Shown piece after piece: positions 8,567 through 15,857 of a DNA stretch of 29,897 nucleotides (position 1 is its first letter; every line of letters starts with the position of its first letter). The DNA comes from a virus: IMG/VR virus record IMGVR_UViG_3300032213_000168, positions 1-29,897 of that record, one strand, 5' to 3'. The notes beneath the pieces are model-generated. The model had not been told where the DNA came from. It saw only the letters and a program-made list of their open reading frames with translations, and did no database searches. Made by a program: the position numbers and the translations under genes.

Positions 8567-8731
8567 ATGGCAATGGAAAAACTGACTCTATCAACAAATC
8601 TGGTCAACGGCATTCTTCAGTATTTGGGCAACCAGCCCTATGCTCAAGTTGCTCAATTGATTGCGGGCATCCAACAAGAAGCCCAAGCACAAGCCAAGCC
8701 TGAAAAGGTTGATGCTGAACCCGTAAATTAA
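8567..8731 (+). CDS. Small helical protein (54 aa), unknown
   Basis: An ATG at 8567 (a second in-frame ATG is at 8573) follows AAGGAAA and opens a frame ending in TAA at 8729-8731. The product contains KLTLSTNLVNGILQYLG, QPYAQVAQLIAGIQQEAQ and a short polar tail, and is predicted mostly helical. Tiny proteins of this look (LVN-I--YL---PY--V--LI--IQ-E) are common in phages between tail and lysis genes. No function is known to me. Spacing, ribosome binding site and the lack of any other gene in this interval support it as real. Confidence 0.7.
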   Translation: MAMEKLTLSTNLVNGILQYLGNQPYAQVAQLIAGIQQEAQAQAKPEKVDAEPVN

Positions 8732-8740
8732 GGGGTAAGC

Positions 8741-8956
8741 ATGGAAGGGGTTGAAGAATTGGCTACCGAAACTGACAAGCGTTTAAGCGTTCATGAGGCG
8801 ATATGCGCAAGTCGTTACGAGAGCATTCAAGCCCGTTTTGACGACGGTTCCAAGCGCATGACCAAGATTGAGTACCTCTTGTATGTAGTTATTCTTGCCG
8901 TGTTGCTTGGCCCCGGCGTTGCCGCCGAGATGGTTAAAAAGGTGTTTGGACTATGA
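8741..8956 (+). CDS. Small membrane protein of the lysis region
   Basis: A 71-residue protein with a soluble, charged N-terminal half (RLSVHEAICASRYESIQARF) and one hydrophobic segment at about residues 45-66 (LLYVVILAVLLGPGVAAEMV), then a short basic tail. AGGGG precedes the ATG by a few bases. Its TGA overlaps the next ATG (ATGA). The layout, a short amphipathic part then a C-terminal TM, resembles XhlA-like lysis accessory proteins, but the similarity is only in architecture. It probably assists or regulates the holin downstream. Confidence 0.65.
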   Translation: MEGVEELATETDKRLSVHEAICASRYESIQARFDDGSKRMTKIEYLLYVVILAVLLGPGVAAEMVKKVFGL

Positions 8957-9222
8957 ATTGGGCAGATGTTCTCAAGGCGGTCATACCCATCATCGTGGCG
9001 TCGCTTGCTTGGCTCTTAGGTCAAGTCAATGACTTCTCTACGAGGTTGACTCGAATTGAGGGCGCTATGCCTGCCCTGATTACCAGAGAGGGTGTTCCTA
9101 CCGACTCTCCGCTTTCAGCCGAAAAGCGCCACGCAATGAAAGAAGAAATTTACAAAGACATCCATCAACTCCAAGTCAAAGTCCAACTGCTTGAAGAACG
9201 CGAAAAAATGGTGAAAAAATGA
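8953..9222 (+). CDS. Small membrane protein with coiled-coil tail, lysis region
   Basis: An 89-residue protein overlapping its upstream neighbour by 4 bases. An N-terminal TM segment lies at about residues 5-24 (DVLKAVIPIIVASLAWLLG). It is followed by a linker containing TRLTRIEGAMPAL and a charged helix (residues 56-89) suited to a coiled coil. An N-terminal anchor with a coiled coil resembles inner-membrane spanins, but the positive charges after the TM and the lack of an outer-membrane lipoprotein partner argue against a firm spanin call. It is best left as a lysis-cassette membrane protein. Confidence 0.6.
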   Translation: MNWADVLKAVIPIIVASLAWLLGQVNDFSTRLTRIEGAMPALITREGVPTDSPLSAEKRHAMKEEIYKDIHQLQVKVQLLEEREKMVKK

Positions 9223-9737
9223 TTCCAATCGTAGCCTCCCTCCTCACGACCCTTGCTTCAAACGGCTTGGGTCTTTTGTCATCTGCCATCCAAGCAAAGG
9301 GCAAAGAAGTCGTTGAGAATACGCTTGGCGTAAAGATTCCTGATGCGCCGACGCCTGAAGACGTTTCTAAGTTGCGCCAGTTGCAATACGACCACGAAGA
9401 GCGCCTGCTTGAGTTGGGTATTGAGAAAGCCCGCTTAGAGCAGGAAGAACTCAAAGCCTTGCTGGCGGCTCAAGCCAGCCAAGACAACAACGTCACTGAC
9501 CGTTGGAAGGCTGATATGTCTTCCGACTCTTGGTTGTCAAAGAATGTGCGCCCCGGCACTCTGGTCTACATCTTGACCGCCTACTTGCTGTTTGCCTTGC
9601 TTGACGGCGCTGGCTACAAAATAAGCGAGACTTACATAACTTTGCTGGGTCAATGGGGACTCATCGTGATGACCGCATATTTCGGCGGTAGGACGGTAGA
9701 GAAGGTCATGGAGATGCGCAAGGGAGGCAAGGAATGA
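9219..9737 (+). CDS. Holin, GTA-type three-TM family
   Basis: A 172-residue protein. Residues 1-22 are hydrophobic (MIPIVASLLTTLASNGLGLL), and the middle is a charged helix (about 50-95, EERLLELGIEKARLEQEEL). The motif SKNVRPGTLVYILTAYLL then begins the second TM (about 110-130), and a third TM spans about 137-157, ending MTAYFGGRTVEKV. The pair KN-RP----- and YFGGR--EK is characteristic of the holin family named for gene-transfer-agent release (Holin of 3TMs). The product would form inner-membrane lesions that release or activate the endolysin encoded immediately downstream. It overlaps both neighbours by 4 bases. Confidence 0.8.
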   Translation: MIPIVASLLTTLASNGLGLLSSAIQAKGKEVVENTLGVKIPDAPTPEDVSKLRQLQYDHEERLLELGIEKARLEQEELKALLAAQASQDNNVTDRWKADMSSDSWLSKNVRPGTLVYILTAYLLFALLDGAGYKISETYITLLGQWGLIVMTAYFGGRTVEKVMEMRKGGKE

Positions 9738-10075
9738 GCCTCAGTCAAGAACAAGCCGCATTCCTGCTGGATGCCTGCGCCCTCATCAAATACGCAACAG
9801 AACAGGGTTTTATGGTCACTGGAGGTGAATTAGCACGCACCCCAGAGCAACAGGCTATCTACGTCAAGACGGGGCGCTCTAAGACCTTGAATTCAATTCA
9901 CCTCAAGAGGTGCGCCATCGACTTGAATTTCTTCAAGGAAGGGCAGATAATATGGGACAAGGGCGTCCTTGCGCCTTTGGGAACCTATTGGGAGTCGCTA
10001 CACCCAAAAAACCGTTGGGGCGGAAATTTCAAGTCCTTGGTGGATTGCCCACATTTCGAGCGCAATGTCGGATAA
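9734..10075 (+). CDS. Endolysin, M15-family peptidoglycan peptidase
   Basis: A compact 113-residue zinc peptidase of the VanY/L-alanyl-D-glutamate peptidase type. The visible zinc ligands are His56 in NSIHLKRCAIDLNFF, Asp63 in the same segment and His107 in DCPHFE, and Asp104 is placed as the catalytic acid. The segments WESLHPKNRWGGNFKSL and TPEQQ-IYV---RSKTLNS also fit the family. It cleaves peptide cross-bridges of peptidoglycan at the end of infection. There is no signal peptide, consistent with dependence on the holin encoded just before it (ATGA overlap). The length is at the short end of the family but all key residues are present. Confidence 0.88.
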   Translation: MSLSQEQAAFLLDACALIKYATEQGFMVTGGELARTPEQQAIYVKTGRSKTLNSIHLKRCAIDLNFFKEGQIIWDKGVLAPLGTYWESLHPKNRWGGNFKSLVDCPHFERNVG

Positions 10076-10084
10076 GGAAAAAAG

Positions 10085-10720
10085 ATGACAACCGCTTCGG
10101 TAATGACTTACGACTCTTTGGTCGAAAACATCCAGTCATATCTGGAGCGTTCTGACACGCAGACGCTCGACAAAATCCCTCTTTTCATTATGCTGGCGGA
10201 GCAAATCATTGCTTCCCAGATTAAGTTTTTGGGCAACATGACCGTGAACACCAGCACGATGGTGATTGGTCAGCCCATCATTGACAAGCCCGCACGCTGG
10301 CACAAAACCGTTTCAATGAACGTCACCGTTGCTGGAGTGCGCCAGCCAGTGTTGCTTCGTAAGTACGAATACTTACGCGAGTACAACCCGAATGCAAACG
10401 TGACAGGCGTTCCTGCTTACTTTGGCGACTACGACTACACACATTGGCTTGTTGCTCCTACACCAGCCGCCGCCTATGAGTTTGAGGTTTTGTACTACGA
10501 GCGGATTCAGCCGCTTGATTCTTCCAACCAGACGAACTGGTTCACCATATACGCCCCGCAGGCGTTGCTGTATGGTTCTTTGCTTCAGGCTATGCCGTTC
10601 CTCAAGAACGATGAGCGTATGCCTATGTGGCAACAGAACTATGACCAAATCATTCAGACCCTGAAGGCTGAAGATGTACAGCGTATTGGTGACCGTCAAG
10701 CCACAGTATTGGATACCTGA
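10085..10720 (+). CDS. Phage adaptor protein (SU10-type head-tail adaptor)
   Basis: A 211-residue protein preceded by AAGGAAAAAAG. The N-terminal helices have TYDSLVENIQSYLERSD and IPLFIMLAEQIIASQIKFLG. A beta segment follows with MVIGQPIIDKPARWHKT, then LLRKYEYLREYNP, then the hallmark DYDYTHWLVAPTPAAAYEFE, YYERIQPLD and NWFTIYAPQALLYGSLLQA. The end has AMPFLKNDERMPMWQQ. I associate this pattern with the adaptor family named after phage SU10, which binds the portal and carries the nozzle. It lies just upstream of the nozzle-like gene in the same operon. The family name is recalled rather than searched. Confidence 0.75.
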   Translation: MTTASVMTYDSLVENIQSYLERSDTQTLDKIPLFIMLAEQIIASQIKFLGNMTVNTSTMVIGQPIIDKPARWHKTVSMNVTVAGVRQPVLLRKYEYLREYNPNANVTGVPAYFGDYDYTHWLVAPTPAAAYEFEVLYYERIQPLDSSNQTNWFTIYAPQALLYGSLLQAMPFLKNDERMPMWQQNYDQIIQTLKAEDVQRIGDRQATVLDT

Positions 10721-10722
10721 CT

Positions 10723-11964
10723 ATGAGTTTCAACTCCCCCTTTACAGGTAACGTCGTCCAGCCAACGGATGTCTCTTATCGCCGCATCATTCTGACGGAT
10801 GACTTGCAGTTGGAATGGCCTATCAACGGCACAACAACCGATGACGCCGCCGCCCGCATCATGGAGGTGTCAACCGCCTCCACCGCAAACGAATTGTGGA
10901 TGCCTCCTGCTAATCAAGCCTCGGTAGGTCAGGACGCGCTGATTCGCAACGTAGGCGCTGTTACCCTCACAGTCAAGACATATGGCGGTGCAGGCACGAT
11001 TGTCTCAATTGCCGCAGGCGAAGCGCAGTACATCTACATCACGGCAAACGCAACGACCGCAGGCACTTGGGGCATCATTGCCTACGGTATTGGCTCATCT
11101 GGCGCTGATGCCGCGACTCTTGCAGGTTATGGTCTGATTGCAATCGGTCAGACGTTGAACCAGTCTCAGCCTGTCACGAACTTCTCGTCCAACTACACAG
11201 CGGTCTTTGCTGACCTTGCAAACGCCTATGTGTGGACAGGTGGCGCAGGCACGTTGACCTTGAGTTCTGCAACTACCTTGGGCAACTCTTGGTTCATGCT
11301 TTTGCGCAACAGCGGCACTGGCGCATTGACTGTTACAGGCACTGGCGGGCAACTTATCAATGGCTCGACTTCTATTGTTTTACAGCCGACAGACTCAGCC
11401 ATCATTGTCTGTTCTGGAACCACTTTTTACACCGTTGGTTTGGGCAAGTCAACGCAGTTTGCTTTTACCCAACTGACCAAAGCGGTTACGAATGGAACCT
11501 ACACCCTGACAGCCTCTGAAGCCGCCAACGTGGTGCAGAAGTACACAGGTACTTTGACAGGCAACGTCACCATCATCGTTCCTCCAACAGTGCAGGTGTA
11601 CTACATTCAGAACGCTACAGTGGGTGGTGTAAGCAACTATTCAATCACAATTACCACCAACACTGGCGGCTCTTCCGCAACGATTGCTTCCAACCAACAA
11701 GCAACGCTGATTTGCGACTCTGTGAACTTGGTGAACGCCAACACGGTGTTGGCAGGTTCATCTTCGATTGGTTTGGTGGACGGAACGGTTGGCGCTCCTG
11801 CGCTGTACTTTGGTTCTGAACCATCAACAGGTTTGTACCGCGCCGCATCTGGTGAGTACAACATTGCCATCCTTGGCGTGTTGCGCTCTACTTTGTCGGC
11901 AACTGGTTTGGCAATTGTTGGGACAGGAAACTTCACAGGCGGTATCTCTGGCGGAGTGTACTAA
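10723..11964 (+). CDS. Beta-rich virion structural protein, fibre-like
   Basis: A 413-residue protein. The N-terminal 110 residues have FTGNVVQPTDVSYRRIIL, ARIMEVSTAS, LWMPPANQASVGQDALIRNV and AGEAQYIYITANATTAGTWG, a module repeatedly seen next to adaptor and nozzle genes in podovirus-like genomes. The middle is made of Gly/Thr/Val beta repeats. The C terminus has GAPALYFGSEPSTGLYRA followed by GNFTGGISGGVY, typical of fibre or tail-tip proteins. It probably decorates the tail near the nozzle. The terminal SGGVY resembles the terminal SGGTF of the 926-residue fibre. Its TAA overlaps the next ATG by one base (TAATG). Confidence 0.7.
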   Translation: MSFNSPFTGNVVQPTDVSYRRIILTDDLQLEWPINGTTTDDAAARIMEVSTASTANELWMPPANQASVGQDALIRNVGAVTLTVKTYGGAGTIVSIAAGEAQYIYITANATTAGTWGIIAYGIGSSGADAATLAGYGLIAIGQTLNQSQPVTNFSSNYTAVFADLANAYVWTGGAGTLTLSSATTLGNSWFMLLRNSGTGALTVTGTGGQLINGSTSIVLQPTDSAIIVCSGTTFYTVGLGKSTQFAFTQLTKAVTNGTYTLTASEAANVVQKYTGTLTGNVTIIVPPTVQVYYIQNATVGGVSNYSITITTNTGGSSATIASNQQATLICDSVNLVNANTVLAGSSSIGLVDGTVGAPALYFGSEPSTGLYRAASGEYNIAILGVLRSTLSATGLAIVGTGNFTGGISGGVY

Positions 11965-14210
11965 TGACCAAAAAAGTTTTTGCGATTGACACAGGCGCTG
12001 GCATTCAGCGCGACGGTACTGTGTTTGACATGAACTTTTACACCGACGGAAAATGGGTAAGGTTTCAACGTGGTCGTCCTCGCAAAATTGCAGGATACCG
12101 CGCCATCGTCAATGATGCGCATGGATACTCTCGCGGCATCTACGTCAATTCGGTAGACGGCTTTAACCAAGTCTTCAACGGCTACAACAATGGTCTTGAA
12201 GTCGTTGTAATTGACAACAATGGTATTGGTGCAGGCACAAACCAAATCAATCTTGGCGCACCCATCCTGACGCTTAACACGCTCGTTGGAGGCTCTGCCT
12301 ATACCAATGGCACATACACCAATGTAAACCTCACTGGAGGCACTGGAACGGGCGCTAAAGCCACGATTGTGGTGGCTGGTAACGTAGTGTCCACCGTGAC
12401 CTTAACGACGGCAGGAACCTACTACCAAGTGGGCGACACATTGTCTGCAACAGCGGCAAGCATTGGTGGAACAGGTTCTGGCTTTTCAATCAAGGTTGCA
12501 ACAACCAACGGAACATTCATTCCTAGTGATTTGAATCTGTGGCAGTTTGATTCCATGTTCGACTCACAGGGTTCTGGCAATCAATTGTTGCTTGCGCACG
12601 CTGGTCAAAATCTTGCGCAAATTGACGCAATTGTGAACACCAGCGTGTTTGCTGGCCCCATAAACGGCTTGAACATGGCTCCGCTGTCTGACACTGTTGG
12701 AACATCCCCAAGTGGTGACATCATCTCCGTGTCTGGTGGCGTGGTTGTTTTGCACCCCTATGTCTTTGTCTACGGCGACAACGGTCTTATCAAGAATTGC
12801 GTTGCAGGCAATCCCTATAACTGGAACGGTGAAGACGCCAACGAGACCAACGTCGCGTCAACCAAGATTGTCAAAGGCTTACCAGTTCGCGGTGGCTCCA
12901 ATGCCCCCTCTGGTTTGTTTTGGGCGCTTGACTCTTTGATTCGTGTGTCTTACGCGCCCACGACTGTGACCGTTGGCGGAGCCGCCCGCACGTTCTACTG
13001 GCGCTACGACATCATCTCCAGCCAGTCATCCATCTTGTCAAGCCAGTCTGTGATTGAGTACGACGGCATCTACTACTGGTGTGGTGTTGACCGCTTCTTG
13101 CTGTACAACGGCGTAGTCAAAGAAATCAAAAACAATTTCAACCAGAACTACTTCTTTGACAACCTGAACTACAACCAACGCCAGAAGGTGTGGGCGCAGA
13201 AGGTTCCTCGCTTCGGTGAAATCTGGTGGTTCTATCCATCAGGAGACAGCGAAGAGTGCAACAACGCAGTTATTTACAACGTCCGTGAAGACGTTTGGTA
13301 TGACGCTGGCTTTGCTTTAGGCGCACGCCGCACGGCTGGGTTTTTCTCGCAAGTGTTCAAGTACCCCATCAATGCTGGTGAAGACCTGACTGTTCAAGAA
13401 ACTTTGTTCACTGCGGATATTGCGACTACAAACGCAAGCGCCGTGATGACCATGTCAGTCAACAACGAGGTTGCTTACGGTCAATTGATTGTCGCAACAG
13501 GTGTTCCTTCTGGCGCTTATGTCTCAACCATCGTGGCAAACTCTGCCGCTACCACAGCAACAGGAAGTTCTGGCGCAAGCACCATCACGGTGGCAAGCGC
13601 CACAGGCATCTTGCGCAATCAGTTGGTGATTGGTACTGGGATTGCCGCAGGCGCAACCGTGGTCAGCATTGTTGGCACGACCGTGACTTTGTCCATCGCC
13701 AATACTGGCGCTGTCTCTGGTGCTGTCTCGTTCTCTGGAACCACCGTCACCATGTCAGCGGCGGCAACTGCAACTGCAATTGTCTCTGCCAACTTCCAAA
13801 GCGTGCCAAATCGCATCACGCTATGGCAACACGAAATTGGCACTGATGAAGTTATTTTTGAATCTTCAAACGCCATTGAGAGTTCGTTCCAAACATCAGA
13901 CTTGGGATGGGTGCAGGGCGGCCCTGCCCAGACCTCACCCGTCGGTGACAACTACTGGTTGCACTTAGAGCGGATGGAGCCTGACTTCATCATGTCTGGC
14001 GAGATGACATTCCAAGTGACTGGGCGCACATTTGCGCAGGCGGAAGACGTAACGTCTGACCCCTACCCATTTAGCCCAGACACCAAAAAGATTGACTTGC
14101 GAGAGCAACGCAGGGAACTGCGATTGATATTCACAAGCAATGTGCAAGGCGGCGATTACCAACTCGGTAAAATTCTGTTGAGCGCAAACGTAGGCGATGT
14201 GAGACCGTAA
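11964..14210 (+). CDS. Tail nozzle-like / DNA-stabilisation-like protein with inserted beta modules
   Basis: A 748-residue protein that reads like a beta-propeller tail protein (P22 gp10 or T7 gp12 class). It has DGTVFDMNFYTDGKWVRFQR and RPRKIAGY near the start, VFVYGDNGLIKNC and GNPYNWNG mid-protein, and IISSQSSILSSQSVIEYDG with YYWCGVDRFLLYNG, KVWAQKVPRFGEIWWFYP and YNVREDVWYD later. The C terminus has TGRTFAQAEDVTSDPYPF and LREQRRELRLIFTSN, common in this class. Residues about 98-185 (SAYTNGTYTNVNLTGG, GTYYQVGDTLSA) and 484-609 look like exchangeable inserts. It probably forms the distal tail tube closing the DNA channel. The start is fixed by TAATG coupling with the previous gene. Confidence 0.7.
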   Translation: MTKKVFAIDTGAGIQRDGTVFDMNFYTDGKWVRFQRGRPRKIAGYRAIVNDAHGYSRGIYVNSVDGFNQVFNGYNNGLEVVVIDNNGIGAGTNQINLGAPILTLNTLVGGSAYTNGTYTNVNLTGGTGTGAKATIVVAGNVVSTVTLTTAGTYYQVGDTLSATAASIGGTGSGFSIKVATTNGTFIPSDLNLWQFDSMFDSQGSGNQLLLAHAGQNLAQIDAIVNTSVFAGPINGLNMAPLSDTVGTSPSGDIISVSGGVVVLHPYVFVYGDNGLIKNCVAGNPYNWNGEDANETNVASTKIVKGLPVRGGSNAPSGLFWALDSLIRVSYAPTTVTVGGAARTFYWRYDIISSQSSILSSQSVIEYDGIYYWCGVDRFLLYNGVVKEIKNNFNQNYFFDNLNYNQRQKVWAQKVPRFGEIWWFYPSGDSEECNNAVIYNVREDVWYDAGFALGARRTAGFFSQVFKYPINAGEDLTVQETLFTADIATTNASAVMTMSVNNEVAYGQLIVATGVPSGAYVSTIVANSAATTATGSSGASTITVASATGILRNQLVIGTGIAAGATVVSIVGTTVTLSIANTGAVSGAVSFSGTTVTMSAAATATAIVSANFQSVPNRITLWQHEIGTDEVIFESSNAIESSFQTSDLGWVQGGPAQTSPVGDNYWLHLERMEPDFIMSGEMTFQVTGRTFAQAEDVTSDPYPFSPDTKKIDLREQRRELRLIFTSNVQGGDYQLGKILLSANVGDVRP

Positions 14211-14211
14211 C

Positions 14212-14472
14212 ATGGCGCTCGCACTTGTCTACGACCCTCGCTATCACGACTTCCAGTCATGGGCGTGCTTGATGTGCGAGGCGTATGCAGGACAGCAATT
14301 AGCCATTCCAAACCAACAAACAGATTGGAAAGAGTGGGCGGCGGGGCTTAAAGCCATCGACGTTTTTGTGAACGAGGGGATACCCGGCCCCTACCTGTAC
14401 GAGAACTGGTACGACTGGGCATCCGCTCTGGTCGGAGCCGTCAATCAACCTACACAGGAACTGGCAACATGA
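14212..14472 (+). CDS. Small Trp-rich phage protein (86 aa), unknown
   Basis: The product has an internally repeated pattern, F--W-C-M-EAYAGQQLAIP then W--WA-GL------VNEGIP-PYLYENWYDWASALV. This suggests two helix-turn units in which Trp-Trp pairs pack together. Similar short proteins with DW--WA motifs occur after nozzle genes in related phages. There is no membrane segment or catalytic motif. The stop overlaps the next start by 4 bases (ATGA), so it is probably coupled with the acyl carrier protein gene. The function is unknown; a minor virion component is the likeliest guess from position. Confidence 0.7.
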   Translation: MALALVYDPRYHDFQSWACLMCEAYAGQQLAIPNQQTDWKEWAAGLKAIDVFVNEGIPGPYLYENWYDWASALVGAVNQPTQELAT

Positions 14473-14750
14473 ACTTCTTAGAACTACTCAACGCGGTGGC
14501 GAAACTCGCACGCCCTATTCACTTTGAAACCGTCACCATCACCGACATGGAAACCCCCTTCCAAGAGATTGGAATTGACAGTCTCGACGGTCTAGTGATG
14601 ATGATGTATCTGACAGAACTCTACGGCATCGAAGAAGAGGTGTGCAAGGAGTGGAGTCCCAAAACCCCACAAGAGATGCACGACTTGCTGATGGCCCACA
14701 AGACCCGTGAGCCTGCCTCCGTCGAAGAGGCAATGGAGCAGTGCAAGTGA
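14469..14750 (+). CDS. Acyl carrier protein
   Basis: A 93-residue acidic protein with the ACP core FQEIGIDSLDGLVMMMYLTE. Ser38 in GIDSLDGL is the expected 4'-phosphopantetheine attachment site, followed by the hydrophobic and acidic recognition helix II. The later segment WSPKTPQEMHDLLM matches the helix IV region (TP-E-HDLL). The length is slightly above a type II ACP, with a short C-terminal extension (about residues 80-93). It would carry acyl chains as thioesters in the host cytoplasm after activation by a phosphopantetheinyl transferase, presumably from the host since none is seen here. It overlaps genes on both sides, and the next gene is a ketosynthase, which strongly supports the call. 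Confidence 0.88.
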   Translation: MNFLELLNAVAKLARPIHFETVTITDMETPFQEIGIDSLDGLVMMMYLTELYGIEEEVCKEWSPKTPQEMHDLLMAHKTREPASVEEAMEQCK

Positions 14751-15856
14751 TATACCTCACCCACTTCCGAACAGCGGCAACAACAGACTACGAGTTGTTT
14801 GACGACGTAGTGTTCCCTCAAAAGGTTCACTGGTTTCCTGACACCTACACCCGCGCAAAAAGCGGGCTTTTTTATGTCCCCCACCGCCTTGCTGAGAAGG
14901 TGCTGGACAACCAACTTCTCTCTTATTTGCGCGAGAACCCAGTTGGCAAGACCGCTTTCATCCTTGCTGGTGGCAATGCCCACTTTGCGGGGATAGGCCC
15001 GCGCCACTACGACAACCGCTTGTCCTACGTCTACAAGTTCATGCCATTTAGCCTCACGCAGGTGTTTGCAGGGCGTACAGCGCAAGCCTGCGGCTCAATG
15101 GATATGGTGACCACAGACGCCTCCGCCTGCGCCTCCAGCCTCAAGGTGATGATGGATGTACAGAACCTGATTCGACACTATGACTTTGACCGCGTGATTG
15201 TGCTGACCGTCGAGGATGGCGTGACAAACGCTGTTCTGGAGTTTTTTGGTGAAGCCAAGGCGGTGCTGACCCAAAAGCAGGAAGAGACTGGCATAAAGCC
15301 ATCCGCTTTCGACTCAACAAACTTTGGGTTTCGCATCGGTCAGGGAGCCGCTTTCGCTGTATTTGAGAGCGAGAGGGCTGTCAATCAGCAAAACCTCACG
15401 CCCCATGCTGAACTTTTGGGGGCATATAGCGCCTCAGAAAATTCGACAAATGCTATCGGACAATGCGAAAATGGTGAAGGCTTTGCAAAAGCGATGTCAG
15501 GTGCGATGCATTACTCAAAAGTAAACCCCGAAGACATCAAGATTGTGAAGGCGCACGGTACTGGAACAGCGTCGAATAACTTGTCAGAAAAAACCGCGCT
15601 TGGTAATACGCTGAAGGCTTTTGTGGCGACCTCGTACAAGCAAAAGATTGGTCACACTATGGGTAGCAGTGGATTGCTGGAAACATTACTATTGCTTCAA
15701 GACATGAAGAACGGTTTTGTCCCTGCAATTGAGAATCGAACCGAAACCGATTCGGTATACCTTTCGGAATCAATCAGCCCTCCAGAGGGTCTGGTAATGA
15801 GTTTGGCGGCAGGGATGGGGAATATCTATTCTGCCGCAATTTTTAAGGGGCTTTGA
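14747..15856 (+). CDS. Beta-ketoacyl-ACP synthase (KAS I/II-like condensing enzyme)
   Basis: A 369-residue thiolase-fold enzyme. All three active-site residues are visible: Cys128 in DASACASS, His270 in VKAHGTGTASNN and His303 in QKIGHTMGSSG. Lys298 sits five residues before the second His, where FabF has its conserved Lys. AFDSTNFGFRIGQGAAFAVF matches the family's FD---GF--G-GA segment. The canonical reaction is condensation of malonyl-ACP with an acyl thioester. The start is the GTG at 14747 in a GTGA overlap with the ACP stop, with GGAG 8 bases upstream; the GTG at 14741 is too close to that site. Oddities: it is about 40 residues shorter than FabF, and the C-terminal GFGGTN loop is replaced by GMGN (356-359). 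The altered loop may mean changed chain handling or acyl transfer. Confidence 0.9.
   Translation: MIYLTHFRTAATTDYELFDDVVFPQKVHWFPDTYTRAKSGLFYVPHRLAEKVLDNQLLSYLRENPVGKTAFILAGGNAHFAGIGPRHYDNRLSYVYKFMPFSLTQVFAGRTAQACGSMDMVTTDASACASSLKVMMDVQNLIRHYDFDRVIVLTVEDGVTNAVLEFFGEAKAVLTQKQEETGIKPSAFDSTNFGFRIGQGAAFAVFESERAVNQQNLTPHAELLGAYSASENSTNAIGQCENGEGFAKAMSGAMHYSKVNPEDIKIVKAHGTGTASNNLSEKTALGNTLKAFVATSYKQKIGHTMGSSGLLETLLLLQDMKNGFVPAIENRTETDSVYLSESISPPEGLVMSLAAGMGNIYSAAIFKGL
14850..14873 (+). terminator. Terminator-like hairpin inside the ketosynthase gene
   Basis: CCCGC (14850-14854) pairs with GCGGG (14862-14866) across the loop GCAAAAA and is followed by C and six T residues. The arrangement looks like an intrinsic terminator, although it lies within codons 35-43 of the ketosynthase. 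The five-pair stem is short. It may be coincidental coding sequence, or an attenuator lowering expression of the ketosynthase and downstream genes. Confidence 0.4.
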
Positions 15857-15857
15857 T

